A DNA stretch of 64,000 nucleotides from contig CAUEEP010000737.1 of NCBI GenBank assembly GCA_958450365.1, positions 2,717,501-2,781,500 of the forward strand, written 5' to 3'. The position numbers and the translations under genes are program-made. This stretch comes from Mesorhabditis belari (taxonomy: Eukaryota > Nematoda > Chromadorea > Rhabditida > Rhabditidae). Positions 31,073-42,800 of the stretch are shown piece by piece; the first letter of the stretch is position 1; each line of letters begins with the position of its first letter. The notes beneath the pieces were generated by a model. The model was given only the letters and a program-made list of their open reading frames with translations, did not search any database and was not told the origin of the DNA.

Positions 31073-33245
31073 TTAGTCGACATTGTTGATGTCCCTCTTT
31101 TCCACGTCCGCTGGATCGGGTGGTGGTGGCATTGCGACAATTATCGTTTTCTAAAGAAAATGTTTATTAAAAGTTATGCTATAATCAATTTTTGTATCAA
31201 CTAGTCTTACTCTTTCACCCAAAATTGCTGAGACAAAAACCTTTGCAAAACATTTCATTTTGAGTGAGTTTTTACTGATGCCAAATTCACACACGGGCAA
31301 ACACAATTCGTTTAAAGCTCCCATCACCAAAGAGCCCTCAAAAAAAATTTAACTACGACGGCTAACTATCCCGACAAAAACCCTGTTTGAAAAAGCACAA
31401 AGGATCGGAACTTTAAACTAAAGTTTACAAGACATACAGAGTGATTTTATTAACTACGGGTGCAGCATATCCAAAAGCAACATAATTTCAACTCACTCGT
31501 TTAGCATTGCATCAGTTTCATTTGAGATCTACAAGCCTTTGTTGAAAAAAAAGAAAATAGCGTGATGTTTGTGTATAAACATACCGCGTGTAAGAAGCAA
31601 ACATAATTTTTTTTGCTTAAAGCTTTAACCGCACGTGATTTTAGAGATTAATTGGTAAAATCTGCATGACAAAGCATTTGCGTTTGCATGTACTGACCAA
31701 ATAGTTTAAGATTAGAATAAATAATACCCTTTGTTCATCGACACTTTCAACAACAACAGCGGTGAAGGAGGAGGGTCCAAGTGGGATCGCCGCATTAGAT
31801 GGAGGTGCAGGCTGAACAATGATGATTGGAGCTGGCGAAGCGCCGGATGGAGACTCTCCAGGATCTTCTGGTGGAGCGTCAAAATCCTAAAAACGGTGTA
31901 GATTTATCTAATACCTTCTTGCTTTCTTAGAAAATCAAATTTTCAAATTATTTCTGAAATACTCACTGGTTGGTCGGCTGGTTTACACTTCCCACAACAG
32001 AAGTTGCAACAACAATTGCAACAGAATAGACATCCGCAACAACAACAGCAGAAACCGCACGTGAGAAGAGCAATGCCCAAGAAGACCCACTAAAATTCGA
32101 AGTGAATCAAATAGATTTAGTGAACTTTTACCTTAAGATAGGGGTTCAACATGTAGCGCAATATTCGTTCATCATCACCAAATTGTTCCATTAATTTCAG
32201 GCCCGTGTCGCCGTATTCATCGTAAATCTATTAAAAAATCATTTTTAATGCTAGATTTAAATTCACCTTTCGTTTTTGCGGATTGGAAAGCACTGAGTTG
32301 GCATAGTTGATTTCTTTAAACTAAAAGAAAGACTATTAAAATAATTAAATCAATCACAAACTTTCTCTGTCTTATCAGGGTCACCGTCAAGATTCTTGTC
32401 AGGATGGTATCGTAGGGCCAGCTTTCGATAGGCTTTCTTAATCTAAAATTTTTGATGAAAGAAAAAAGATTTCGAGCTAGCAACCTCTTCATCGGTTGCC
32501 TTCTTTTTGACGCCGAGGATGTTGTACAAGCGGATGTTCTTCGAGCTAAAATCAAAATAAAATAGCCTGTATGAGATAAAACAAGCAAAAAATGGGCTTA
32601 TTTGAGCAAATTCTAACTGCAATAATTTAATTTCTTAAAAATTAAACCCTTTTTCGAGTTTCATTTGATAACTTTCATGTTTCAACTGCATATTCTAAGT
32701 AGAAAAGTAGCTTTTTGCGTTAAAAAGTTCCCCAAGTTGACGTAGCTAACCGATAGCTCACATACAATTATTAGATACCCGTTTTAATACATAAACTTGT
32801 TAAATCGGATCATTACGGTTAACGGCGGGGGTAACGATTATCGGCGGGGGTCAATTTTTTGGTCAACTTGCAGCTCATTTTTAAGCACCTTAAACTTGTC
32901 AGATCAGGAAATTTTAATAAGATTTAGGATAGCTTAAAACGTCAATTTCAATTTGTTTCATCAAAAGTTATTAACAAAAACCCTATCGGGCTGCAAGTTG
33001 GTAGAAAAGTAGCTTTGTAAGCCCAGTGAAACGGCATCGGACGCGGGGTAACGATTATGGCGGGGTCATTTTTTGGTCAACTTGCATTTTTAGCCTAAAA
33101 GAAGGAAATAAAAAAAGAAAAGGGGGAACCCTAATCGGGCTGCAAGTTGGTCAAAAACTTGACCCCCGCCGTTAACCGTAAAGATCCGTTAAATCACTTA
33201 CTCCGAAGATCCATCGCCCTCTTCAAGGCCACGCTCTTGACTCAT
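31073..33245 (-). CDS. dnj-14: Cysteine-string protein (DNAJC5)
   Basis: Synaptic-vesicle Hsp70 co-chaperone that protects presynaptic proteins. Exons (minus, 5' to 3'): 33245-33202, 32545-32485, 32442-32362, 32320-32267, 32227-32132, 32089-31967, 31886-31728, 31150-31073 (696 nt, 231 aa). The J domain spans about residues 18-90, with LYNILGVKKKATDEEIKKAY and HPD at 48-50. A linker (MLNPYLKWVFLGIALLTCGF) leads into the cysteine string, 15 Cys within 25 residues and palmitoylated in the family for membrane attachment. The C-terminal half is a Pro/Ala/Ser-rich tail, longer than the vertebrate one. The start follows CACAG, a possible trans-splice acceptor. Intron 1 (656 bp) is mostly a TIR element. 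Confidence 0.95.
32800..33195. mobile_element. TIR element in dnj-14 intron 1
   Basis: Ends TAAATCGGATCATTACGGTTAACGGCGGGG and CCCCGCCGTTAACCGTAAAGATCCGTTAAATC are inverted repeats about 33 bp long. The inside has further copies of GGTAACGATTATCGGCGGGG and of GGGCTGCAAGTTGGT in both orientations. About 395 bp, no ORF. Confidence 0.75.
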
Positions 33246-33452
33246 CTGTGAGCGAATTTCCTAAAAAGATGAGAATTATGAGTAAGCAAGCAAAACGGGT
33301 AAAAGAACAGTTATCAAAAAGAAACTAAAAGTAAAAAGCAAATCAATTCGACGCTTCAGATTCTCCTTATCACACGCCTCAATAAAGTGAAGAAAGACAA
33401 AATAAAATTGAGCAGAGTTTCAAGTGGAAGAGGTGGAAGAGGGCAATTACCC

Positions 33453-34919
33453 CTAAAATTAGCTCCACAAAAGTAATGCCCCATTGATCGTTTTCATGAT
33501 TATTCTTTTTGTTTCTCCTTCTATGAACACTAAATGTATTCTATTGTATTATTTAGATCCCTGACATGAAAAATCTTGACACTCCGAAGAAGCTCCAAAT
33601 CGCTAAGGCCCGGGACAATGGGATGCGGGAGAAGGATGTGGCCAACCTCTTCAATTGCTCGATATGGACAGTGCGCCGCATTTTTTCTCAATCAAAGGTC
33701 GGCAAAAACCTTCATCGAGGCCTCAAGAGTGGCCCACGACCAATCACAACCATAAAAGAAGATCGAGCCGTGATCCAAATGGTGAAAAACGATCCGAACA
33801 AAACATCAACCGATGGAGTCCAAATGATGAGGGATCAATTTAACAAGGTTGTATCGCCGGAAACGATCAGACGACGATTAAATCAAGCTGGATTATATGC
33901 AAGAAGGGCTGCCCGTAAACCTCTGATGAATTCTAAGCACCGGAAGCAGCGCCTTGATTTTGCACGGACCTACCGAAGTTGGACAATAGATGATTGGGCG
34001 AAAGTGCTATTTACCGATGAGACAAAAATCAATTTATTTCACGCGGACGGAAACCATCTTATTCGGCGGCCGACTGGAAAGCGAACACACTCAAGTACAT
34101 TTGACCTACGGTGAAATTCAATAAAGGCAACATAATGTGTTGGGGTAAGAGCCTTTTTAGTATTTTGTCACCTGACTGTTTTTTTTAGGAGCGATGTCAC
34201 GAACTTCAGTAGGTCCATTAGTTCACGTCAACTCAACGATGAATGCTGTGGCTTACAAGAACATTATGGAGACCCAAATGCTGCCTTTTGCCACACAGAC
34301 GATGCCTCCTGGATAGATGCTCTACCAGGACAACGACCCGAAACACAAGTCAAGGCTCATGATGGGAACGGTGGTGACTCTTCAAAATGGTACACGAGCA
34401 CGACTTCCGGGCTGGTTTGCGGCAAGTCGAGTCAAATTGATCAATCCGCCTCCCTACTCACCGGATATCAATGTTATCGAGCATCTCTGGTCATTTGTGA
34501 AGTCAAGACTCAAGGGAAAGAAATTCGATTCGAAGGCTGCCTTATGGGTTCACATTCAACGTCTCTGGGACACCATCCCCCAAAGTCTTTTGAAGAATCT
34601 CGTGGATTCCATGCCGAATCGACTCAATGAAGTAATGAAAGCAAAAGGAGGACCAACCAAGTATTGATTTTAAAAAGTTGTGTTAATTCTTTGCAAATGG
34701 GGCATTACTTTTGTGGGGCTAATTTTCAAGTAGCTTATTGTTTTTGTTTTGTACTTTAACTTGTATGTAATGCATACGGATAAATCTTATATTCTTGAAA
34801 AGTCGAGTCTTATGGGTCGGTAAAAATACCCTACTCTTTTTCTGAAATGTCGATTTTGCAAGATTTCCTTACAAAACATAATTTTGGATGGCAATGGGGC
34901 ATTACTTTTGTGGACCACT
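33453..34919 (+). mobile_element. Tc1-like transposon (decayed)
   Basis: AAAATTAGCTCCACAAAAGTAATGCCCCA at the left (about 33456-33485) is mirrored by TGGGGCATTACTTTTGTGGGGCTAATTTT at about 34697-34725. A second right-hand copy, ATGGGGCATTACTTTTGTGGACCACTGTA, ends near 34921 with the CACTG(TA) typical of Tc1 ends. The left end lacks the CAGTGG terminus, so that end is truncated or rearranged. Confidence 0.8.
33566..34667 (+). pseudogene. Tc1-like transposase, disrupted
   Basis: The N-terminal paired-like HTH domain (KKLQIAKARDNGMREKDVAN, then WTVRRIFSQSKVGKN) and catalytic core (VLFTDETKINLF) read from 33566 to about 34105. A frameshift near 34100 and a small intron (about 34146-34189, GTAAGA..TTTTAG) precede GNIMCWGAMSRTS. 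An in-frame TAG at 34312-34314 sits just before MLYQDNDPKH (second Asp). The ORF then runs to 34667 with PPYSPDINVIEHLW (the catalytic Glu). About a dozen extra residues separate the second Asp from the Glu compared with the usual DD34E spacing. The copy is inactive. Confidence 0.88.
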
Positions 34920-36209
34920 GTATAAATAAAAAAAATCTAGTTAGGAGAAGCACAAAATGAGTATCGAAAAAGAAAAAGTCGATTAATGATTGACGATGTT
35001 GGGGAGGGGATCGTGGGAAATACCTATGCGGGTCTTTTGTTCTCATAAATAGAAAAAGGGTTCTCTGTGGCCTTCAAAATCCACTTTTCCCCCTCCGCAC
35101 ATTGGAGTTTCTTTTTCTTTTCTTTTCTTTTTCTTCCTTTCCTCCCCTCATTCGCAATTCATTCAATTGCGAATGTCGGTGCGCGAGCACAGACACATCC
35201 TATCCAAAACTTCAAATAAACGCCACTTTTACCTTTTCACCTTTTTCATGTTTGTCATTTTCTATAATATTTGAGTACTATTCGACCATATTCGAACTTT
35301 TGCTTTTACCCCTTTTATACTATGCACATTTTTCGATGGCTTTACTCTTACTCTTACTCTTACTATGAGAATCGTGGTTGTAATGAACTTTTCCTTGACT
35401 TGGATATTTTATTTTGCTGTTTCCCTATCAAAAAGACAAGCACATTCTTGATCTTTGACTTGGCTGCCTTGAACTTTAGAGTTCTCACAAAATGTTTAAA
35501 ACTTATTCAATTGGGGATGTAGCTTTCTTTAGTCTCAAAATTTCACTAGAATCCTTTTCTACAACTAATCGATTCTAAAATGTACTAACTTTTGAAACTT
35601 TTGTAGTTGAAGAAAACTTTTGAAAAGTACTTTTGTCTTTATTTTTATCTAATCTATTTATTTTCAGCCTGATTCTGTGCGGATTCAAAAAGAATATAAA
35701 AAGATTCAAAAAATAGATTGATTGGATAAAACTAGATTACGGTAATGAAAATTGTCACGTTTTAGGAAAAAGCATTAGCATTAGCAAGACAAAAAAGCCT
35801 CGCAAAACAAAAAAAAATGAAACACTCATCAAAAATCCAACTTGGCGTGAGGTCTACGCCATAAAACTAGCAATAAAAAGAATGGGCTCAAGAGTTGGAA
35901 ATGAACAGAAAAATCCTGAAACCATCACCGGAATGGGAAAAAGGAGGGGAAGAGTCTATTTGCCATGTGATGGAAAAAGCTTTTGATGGAGAATGATAGG
36001 GAAAAGAAAAAAAGAAAAGAAAAGACAGGAAAGCGCTTGTCTTTTTTTGGGGCGAAAGGGGTCTATGAATCGATTATGTCAGGTTCCCCGCGATTTATGC
36101 TGAATTTTTTGGTTGTACCTGGGTCACCCTTCTCTTTTCCAATTCAACCAGTTCTCTTTTCTCTGCGTGATCACTGAATCCATTATGATCCAATCTAAAG
36201 GAAGAAAAC

Positions 36210-36442
36210 TACTGTAAATACTTTAATAGAACGTCACCCCTATGATAACGGGCGTACGATCGCGTAGCCTAACTTTAAACTTCCTATTCTTTGCGCCGTT
36301 TTAAGCTACAGTAAGCGCTTGGATTTCAAATGATACCCCTTGAAATCTAGTATTTTTGGGTGTAGTTGGAAAAAATGTTTTTTTTTAAGAAGTTAGACTA
36401 CGCAACTGTATGAGATGGCGTTCTATTAGAGTATTTACGGTA
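36210..36442 (+). mobile_element. MITE family A, diverged copy
   Basis: Ends TACTGTAAATACTTTAATAG and GAGTATTTACGGTA, interior CGCGTAGCCTAACTTTAAAC and AAGCTACAGTAAGCGCTTGG aligning with the younger copies. Much more diverged (233 bp), so it is older. Confidence 0.7.
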
Positions 36443-38224
36443 ACTCTGGCTCACGTCAGCTGCTGTGGCATTGAATTTTAAACTTAGAAGTCGCATTGTG
36501 ATCCTAAATCCTAGCCTCAAGTCAAGGTTATAGTGGTTACAGGACCAAATTATATGACCAGATTTCTAGGGCAGGAACAGAGCTATGGCTAGCTAGAAGG
36601 CCTGGCTTTCAGAGCCATGACCAGGACCAGGCTTTCAAACCAGCTGACCTGGCCATGGACTTAAAAGCTAGGCCTAACCTAGCTCTGACCTGGAGAACAA
36701 GCTCTATCTACAGAACCTGACTCTAATCGGTAACTAGTTGATTTGCCAAAAAGGCCTTGCTAACTGTTTCTTGAAAAATATCCAACAATAAGGATAAGCT
36801 AAAGGTGAAGCATAGCTGAAAGGGGAGCCTTCAGGTGTCCATGAATCGATTATGTGTCAGTCGACCTCTTTTTCTCCAAGTCTGGTTGTCCCCAAGCTTT
36901 ATGTATGAACGAATTTTTGATTGGCGTCCTTTTCTCCCAAAAAAATTCGAATCTTTCTCTGCAAAGAGTTGTCTCTTTTTCTCTTGTTCTATTCAATCCC
37001 GATTTAATTTGAACTACAATTTGCGTGAATGACTAATACAATGACTAACCTCCAATCAACCCCGACTTACGTTTTTATTTACAAAAGTGTCAAATTTTGT
37101 TGTTTTTGAAAAAAAAACGACTTAATCGATCTCGTGATATCAACTTGGCGATTTTCTTAACACATTCGACGGTATTTTGAGCGTACAGTCGTGTAGTCGT
37201 TATTGTTTTAATGATAACTTTGGTGAATATTGAAAGAACTAAACTATTTCTAAACTAAACTATTAAAGTCATTGAATAGTCGCGAATCTTCTCTTAAAAA
37301 CTAAAAAGTTATCGAGGATTTTCTGCGAAACAAGTTCCTTAAAACGAAAACAAAAATCTTTAAAAACTTGAGTTGATATTAAAAATAATCATCATTTTTG
37401 GCAATTCAAGGTTTTATTTACCTACTTATTCGATTTCTAAACGCATTGCTTAAATTCATTTCACCCCAATATTTCTATTTCAATATTTCTGTACACTTTA
37501 AAGCACAAATTGTTATTCAAGGATTGAATATAGCTGTGAAGAATTTCCCCGTCAAGAAATCCTAGTGTCCTATCTCAGTCGGGTCTGGGTTGACTATGGT
37601 TTTTGGTTTTTGGAAAAGAAAGAACATCAGAAGATCACTTGTAATTGAAAGAAATCAAACATTTCTGCAAAAATAGTACTTATTTTAAGCACAAATTGTT
37701 ATCCAATGATTAGATCTAGTTATCGCCTAGGACATTGCATTATCAAACCTATTCTCAAAACAAAAATGATCATAGAATCAAGCATAATCAAGAAAAAGAA
37801 CCATAAAAGGAAAGTAGCGTCAGAAAGCCGAAGTATCGTTCTGAGTCAACATTTGGAGTTATAAAGGACAGAAAAGGGATGAAAAAAGACAAGACAAGCC
37901 AAGACAAAGTATTCAATAATGTAGGTTTAAAAGTAGAGAAAAGGGGAGGAAAACCGGTAATGATTCATGGGGTGAAAGGGTCGGAAAGCAGAAATTGTAT
38001 GAGGCTGAAAGTGTGCGTCCTTCTCTCTTCCAAAGCTCCGCCCCAAAAAATGTGCGTTCTCTATTTCCTTTTGACCCATTGATGTGTCTTTTCCTTCATC
38101 CAGTGACCCTTTTCGACCTGTCTTTTGCTTTTCTTCATCTGTTTCCATTTGGAAACACATGTTTTCACCAGCACAGCCTTGAATTGTTCTCTCAATTCAT
38201 CATTTTCGCATATTGTTGGATACT

Positions 38225-38285
38225 TGATCTTGATCTTTGGCTTGATCTTTAGCTTGATCTTTAGCTTGATCTTTAGCTTGAGCTT
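38225..38285. repeat. (GCTTGATCTTTA)n tandem repeat
   Basis: Four to five copies of the 12-mer GCTTGATCTTTA. Gives a Lys/Ile/Leu low-complexity ORF on the minus strand that is not a gene. Confidence 0.85.
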
Positions 38286-38477
38286 TTTCAGCTTATAATA
38301 AAGCATAAGCATAACTTTTTCAAGAAAACTAAAGCTTCTTTTAGTCTTAGACTTTGGGTTTTGATTGTGATTGAAAAAAAACATTTAGGATTCCTGAATT
38401 AGCTTGAGATAGATCTTTAATAATTTTTGATTTCTATAAGATTAGATAAAAGATACTATTCTGTCTTTTGTTGATCA

Positions 38478-38840
38478 TCTAATGTTTAAGCTCAAATTTC
38501 TTCGTATTGAACTGTTCAATTTAAATAGTTTTTGTATCAATGGATAGAGAAAGACTTGGCGCATCTAATAATACCAACAATACTCAAATTGAATAGCTCA
38601 ACACCAAGATATTTGAGCTTAAAGTTAGATTGTTAATGGGAAAAGGATGGCGTGTATCAAATGTTCGATGATCCATCTGTTCTTGGAGTTGTTAAGTTTT
38701 GAATACTTAGATTAGGTGTTAAATTTACAGTTCTTTGAGAACATTACCGTCTACTTCTCCAGTACAATCTTTAAGCAACATTTTTGATCACTTTTCGTCT
38801 TTAAATCAATCTTGTTTCTTGAGTTTTTTCTGGGTTCGAC
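38478..38840 (+). repeat. 360-bp dispersed repeat, copy 1
   Basis: Shares its whole length with 59693-60058: TAGAGAAAGACTTGGCGCATC, GGGAAAAGGATGGCGTGTATC, GAATACTTAGATTAGGTGTT and TTTTTTCTGGGTTCGAC all occur in the same order. I see no ORF and no obvious TIR. An imperfect foldback exists between TAAGCTCAAATTTCTTCGTA and TATTTGAGCTTAAAGTTAGA. Confidence 0.8.
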
Positions 38841-39474
38841 TTTCCCAGGCTAAACAAATGGTTCAGTAATTTTTTTTTCAGTTCAGTTCAGTAATTTTCA
38901 ATCCGATAAACCTCTTATAATTTGATATCAGAAAATGAATCAATCATTTCTTAAACTGATCACTTTTAAGCTTTATAACGATTCAAAGTTATTCAAGAGC
39001 CCGGGGATTCAAAATACAGCCAGCTTTACAGCTTTTTAAACATTAAAAACTCAACCACAACTTTCAACAACATTTCTTATGAAACTTTTCTCAAAAATCG
39101 TTGAATTTCTTGGTACGGAGAGAGGTTTTGCGAAACTTGACACTCATCAACTCAGCTGTTGTGGGGGAAAGGGGTGACCGGGCAAGAAAATCCGATATTC
39201 AGTGCCCTTTCCCCCATTTCAATCGTTTATGCAAATCTCGGAGACATCAAATGTTTTGGTAGAAAGAGTTCTTCTTCTTCTTTTCTTCTTTTTCTTTTGT
39301 ACTTGCGCCTTTTTCAACTTGTAGACATTTTTTTAAACCTTTTTCTTATAATATTTGCAATTGTCACTGTATAAAGAAGAGTGTGTTCCTGTTGTTTTCT
39401 AAAAAGCATTTGTTTTACCATAATTAAATAGTCGATGAGCTCAATTTTGACTGAGCTTTGTGATTTCTTAAAGA

Positions 39475-39648
39475 AGGGGGTAGGCTAGTTTCCGCAACTT
39501 TTTTTGCGCACTATCAGGGTCATTTGCGCAACTGGGTCGTTTGCGCAAATCGGCATAACTTTCTTCTAAGTGGGCTAATCTTTATGATTTTGGTCTCATT
39601 TTGTAGATCTCAATAAGTGCAATAAGTGCCAATAAGTGCCTACCCCTA
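39475..39648. mobile_element. MITE family B (GCGCAA foldback), copy 3
   Basis: GGGGGTAGGCTAGTTTCCGC, TTTGCGCAACTGGGTCGTTTGCGCAA and AACTTTCTTCTAAGTGGGCT match the 12283 copy. The right arm is truncated to GTGCCTACCCC. Confidence 0.75.
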
Positions 39649-39864
39649 AAGAAGACCAAAATAAGAGACCAAAATTGGGCTAAATAAATGAAAACGAATT
39701 CTTTTAATACAAGAGAATTTATTTCTAATTTTCTTATCCAAATTGAGCATTTCTCTTGATTTTTTTTGTATCAAATTCATTATCAAATAATCAAATATTT
39801 AACTTTTCAGCAAATACCCTCGATTTTACATGTTTCGGTGTGAAAAGTGTGAAAAATTATTGGA

Positions 39865-42800
39865 ATGGATTTATTGACGAGCTCACGCGGTGACTCGGCT
39901 TCGGTGCAAGTGGCACTCAGGTGGGCATACAAATTACTTCTATTTCTCTATTCATTTCATTTTTTTTTTCTTCATTCTCTTCATTCTCTTCATTTAAACA
40001 CATATTTTGAATATTTAATAATAAAATATAATAAAATAATCACTACCGATTGTACCTTACTATTAGTATTTTTTTTTTGCACAAAATATCAATAACTTTC
40101 ATGCACAGATGGTCCCCTCAGTCATTTGACCCCGAAAAGCCTTCTCCTAAGCATCAATCAATCATTAAGCTTTCTCCGGGTCTATAGCATTCAAATATTC
40201 TGGCAAAAGTAAAGGTAGATCTTAAGTTAGATCTTAAACCCATCTTAACTGAATTTGATTCGATTCAGAGTTGAGCAAACTATTCAAAACGTTTTCTAAA
40301 CGGCAAAACACCCATCTTGTAGATTTTTAAATGTTAAACTATTCTAAATTCGAAATCTTTTAGTTATTTTCTCTTTTGATATCATTTTCCAGCTCTCAGA
40401 AAGTTTCAACAATCTTTTTTCCTTTCTTTTTCTTTCTCTTTCCCATCACTGAACGAACGGGGGTTAACTACTTGAAGAGTAAATAAGTGTGACCAAAGAA
40501 AAGAGATAAAGAAAAGAAATGAGCAAGCTCTCAATAAATCTTTGGATTGAGTGTGCGCAAGGAGGGAGGGGGCGGGGAGAGAAAGGGGAGAGGTCGAGGG
40601 TCCTTTGTCGGTCACCTCCGCCCTTTCTTCTTCTATTGCCATAACTCCATCTTTCTCTTCTTCAAGTGAATCTATGGGAAAGTTCAGCTTAACAAAATAC
40701 ACTAAACCAAATCTTGATCAATATCCTTTAAGTGAAAACTAAAAGAATCAGTTGAACAAGTGGCCATTAAGATAAGGTGCTGAAAAGTTGAATCCAGTTT
40801 TGTAGCTTTGTAGCTATATAGCTTGGTTTTTACTAATCATTTAGTTATTTTTTTTGCTTTTCAAAAGTTTTAACTTGAAAATCGATCACAGCCGCTCCTA
40901 CAACAGTTTGAACATTGAACTCTAAATGCTAACAACAAAAATTATTATGATAATAAATATAAACAGCTGTAGAAAAGGGGACAAGACTGGTTCAGAGATT
41001 TTAGAAGCTCAGTGAGCAAGATTGGTTTCAATTTACATGAGTGACAAAGTTTGGGCAATTGTTCCTGTCTCTCCTCCTTTTTTTGGATACAGCTCTGAAG
41101 GATTCATGCAAAAAAACAAAACAAAAAAACCCGAATTCCCGCAGTTCGAGTACAAGTTGGCAACTTTCCAACTCTAAATTCTAAAGTATACACTTAATCT
41201 ACCGTACTCGAGACGGCATCTCTCTTTTCCCCTATAAAATAAAGTCCTGCCCCTTCAAAATTCATTCTTTTAAAGAATCGGTCCGGCTGAATAGCTGAAT
41301 TTGATTCGATTCAGAGTTGAGCAAACTATTCAAAAGTTTATTCAAAACGTTTTCTAAACGGCAAAACACCCATCTTGTAGATTTTTAATCGCCGTGTCTT
41401 TCGCGCGTGTATGTTCCCTTTTCTCTAATCCCCTTATAAAATTCTGTTTATTGTTAAAATTTTCCTCCTCCTTTTATTGTTTTTATTGTTTCTCTCTTGT
41501 TTCTTTTAGAATTGTTTAGGTTTTAGAGTTTCTGTACTTTTCCCGTTCTTTCCACTTTGTTGGTCACTTTTCCCGTTTTTCGGACTCGTGTCTTTTTCAC
41601 CGATAAAGTTATGAAAAATCTGGACATCTTTTTCTATAAACGCTAGTCAATCCAACCCAGCCGCGAATCATCTTGTTATTCCTCTCGTTTTGGCAAATCA
41701 TTTGAAATGTGTTTCTGGGTTAAAAGATTTAGCAGTTTGGGTACGATTGACGCAGAATTTGGTTGTTTGAAACCGTAATACGTTACTCACATTTAAAAGC
41801 TCAAGGTTTTCATTTCGATTTAATTTTATGAGACTTTTAAGGTATCTTTATCTTTAAGATCTTATTCTTTAAGATCTTTAAAGTTTTAAGAAGTCAAATC
41901 GATCCAAAGCGATGATTGTAAGCTGGATTTTTGGATTTTGAAATGAACACTAAGTCAAAAAGATTTCTTCCCAATATTCGATATTTCGAAATCTCCCAAT
42001 TCTTTGTTTCTTTTCGTTTTTTTTTGGAAAGAATTGAATGTTTGTGAGCAATTATTTGCGTTGCGCATCAAATATTCTAGAGAGAGTGAGAATTGGAGGG
42101 AAAGAAGAAAAAGGGGAAAGCTTTAGGGTGAATGGATTTGAGGATTATCCCCCTAACTGATTCACGTTTTTCTAGCAAAGGTGATCAATTTTTGGATCGA
42201 TCGACGATCGGCTAATGTTCTAAAGCACACCTAGAAAGCTACCGTAAATACTGTAATAGTACCCCACCCCCATAATGACGGTGCGGAGTGTTGCGTAGTC
42301 TAGCTTTGCACGCGTTTTTCTCGGCACTGGCTTATGCTACAATGCTCGTTTAGGTATCAAAAGATAGCCTTGAATTTTAGCTATTTTTTGATACCAAAGA
42401 CGCATTTTTTGAAAGTACGGGCGCTTTGAAAAAAATGAAATACGAAAAAACTTTTGCGACTACGCGACTGTACGAGGGGGGTGGGGTACTATTACAGTAT
42501 TTACGGTACCATAATTTTCTTGCTTATGAAACTTTTGAATTGAAACTGGTGTGTTTTTTTGAAGTCGAAACTTTCCCCATTCGTTTCTCATATATGCAAA
42601 TTCTCTTACTCAAGGTCACCAGGCTGCTTTACGCAAAATCTTATGTGCTTTCAAAAAGGTTTAGAAGAATACTATAATATTGCGAAGGAAAAAAGGATGA
42701 ACGATATAAAATATTATAATTAGAAAGCAATAGAAAAATGAGAAATGGATAAAATCTAGAAAAGCTTGACATCTAGAAAAGCTTTCAGAATCCGACCTCA

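Larger units (their letters stand above)
33246..39864. other. Divergent intergenic region between dnj-14 and klp-12
   Basis: About 6.6 kb. It contains the Tc1-like element (33453-34919), family A MITE copy 5 (36210-36442), a low-complexity block of CAGG/CTGG words (36540-36725), the 38.5-kb dispersed repeat, and family B copy 3 (39475-39648). GC-rich patches near 35080-35110, 38030-38110 and 39150-39210 could be promoter parts. I find no convincing exon. Confidence 0.6.

Noticed and set aside
35102..36177. Several short ORFs between the Tc1-like element and klp-12
   Set aside because: Composition is low complexity and none extends across plausible splice sites into conserved motifs.
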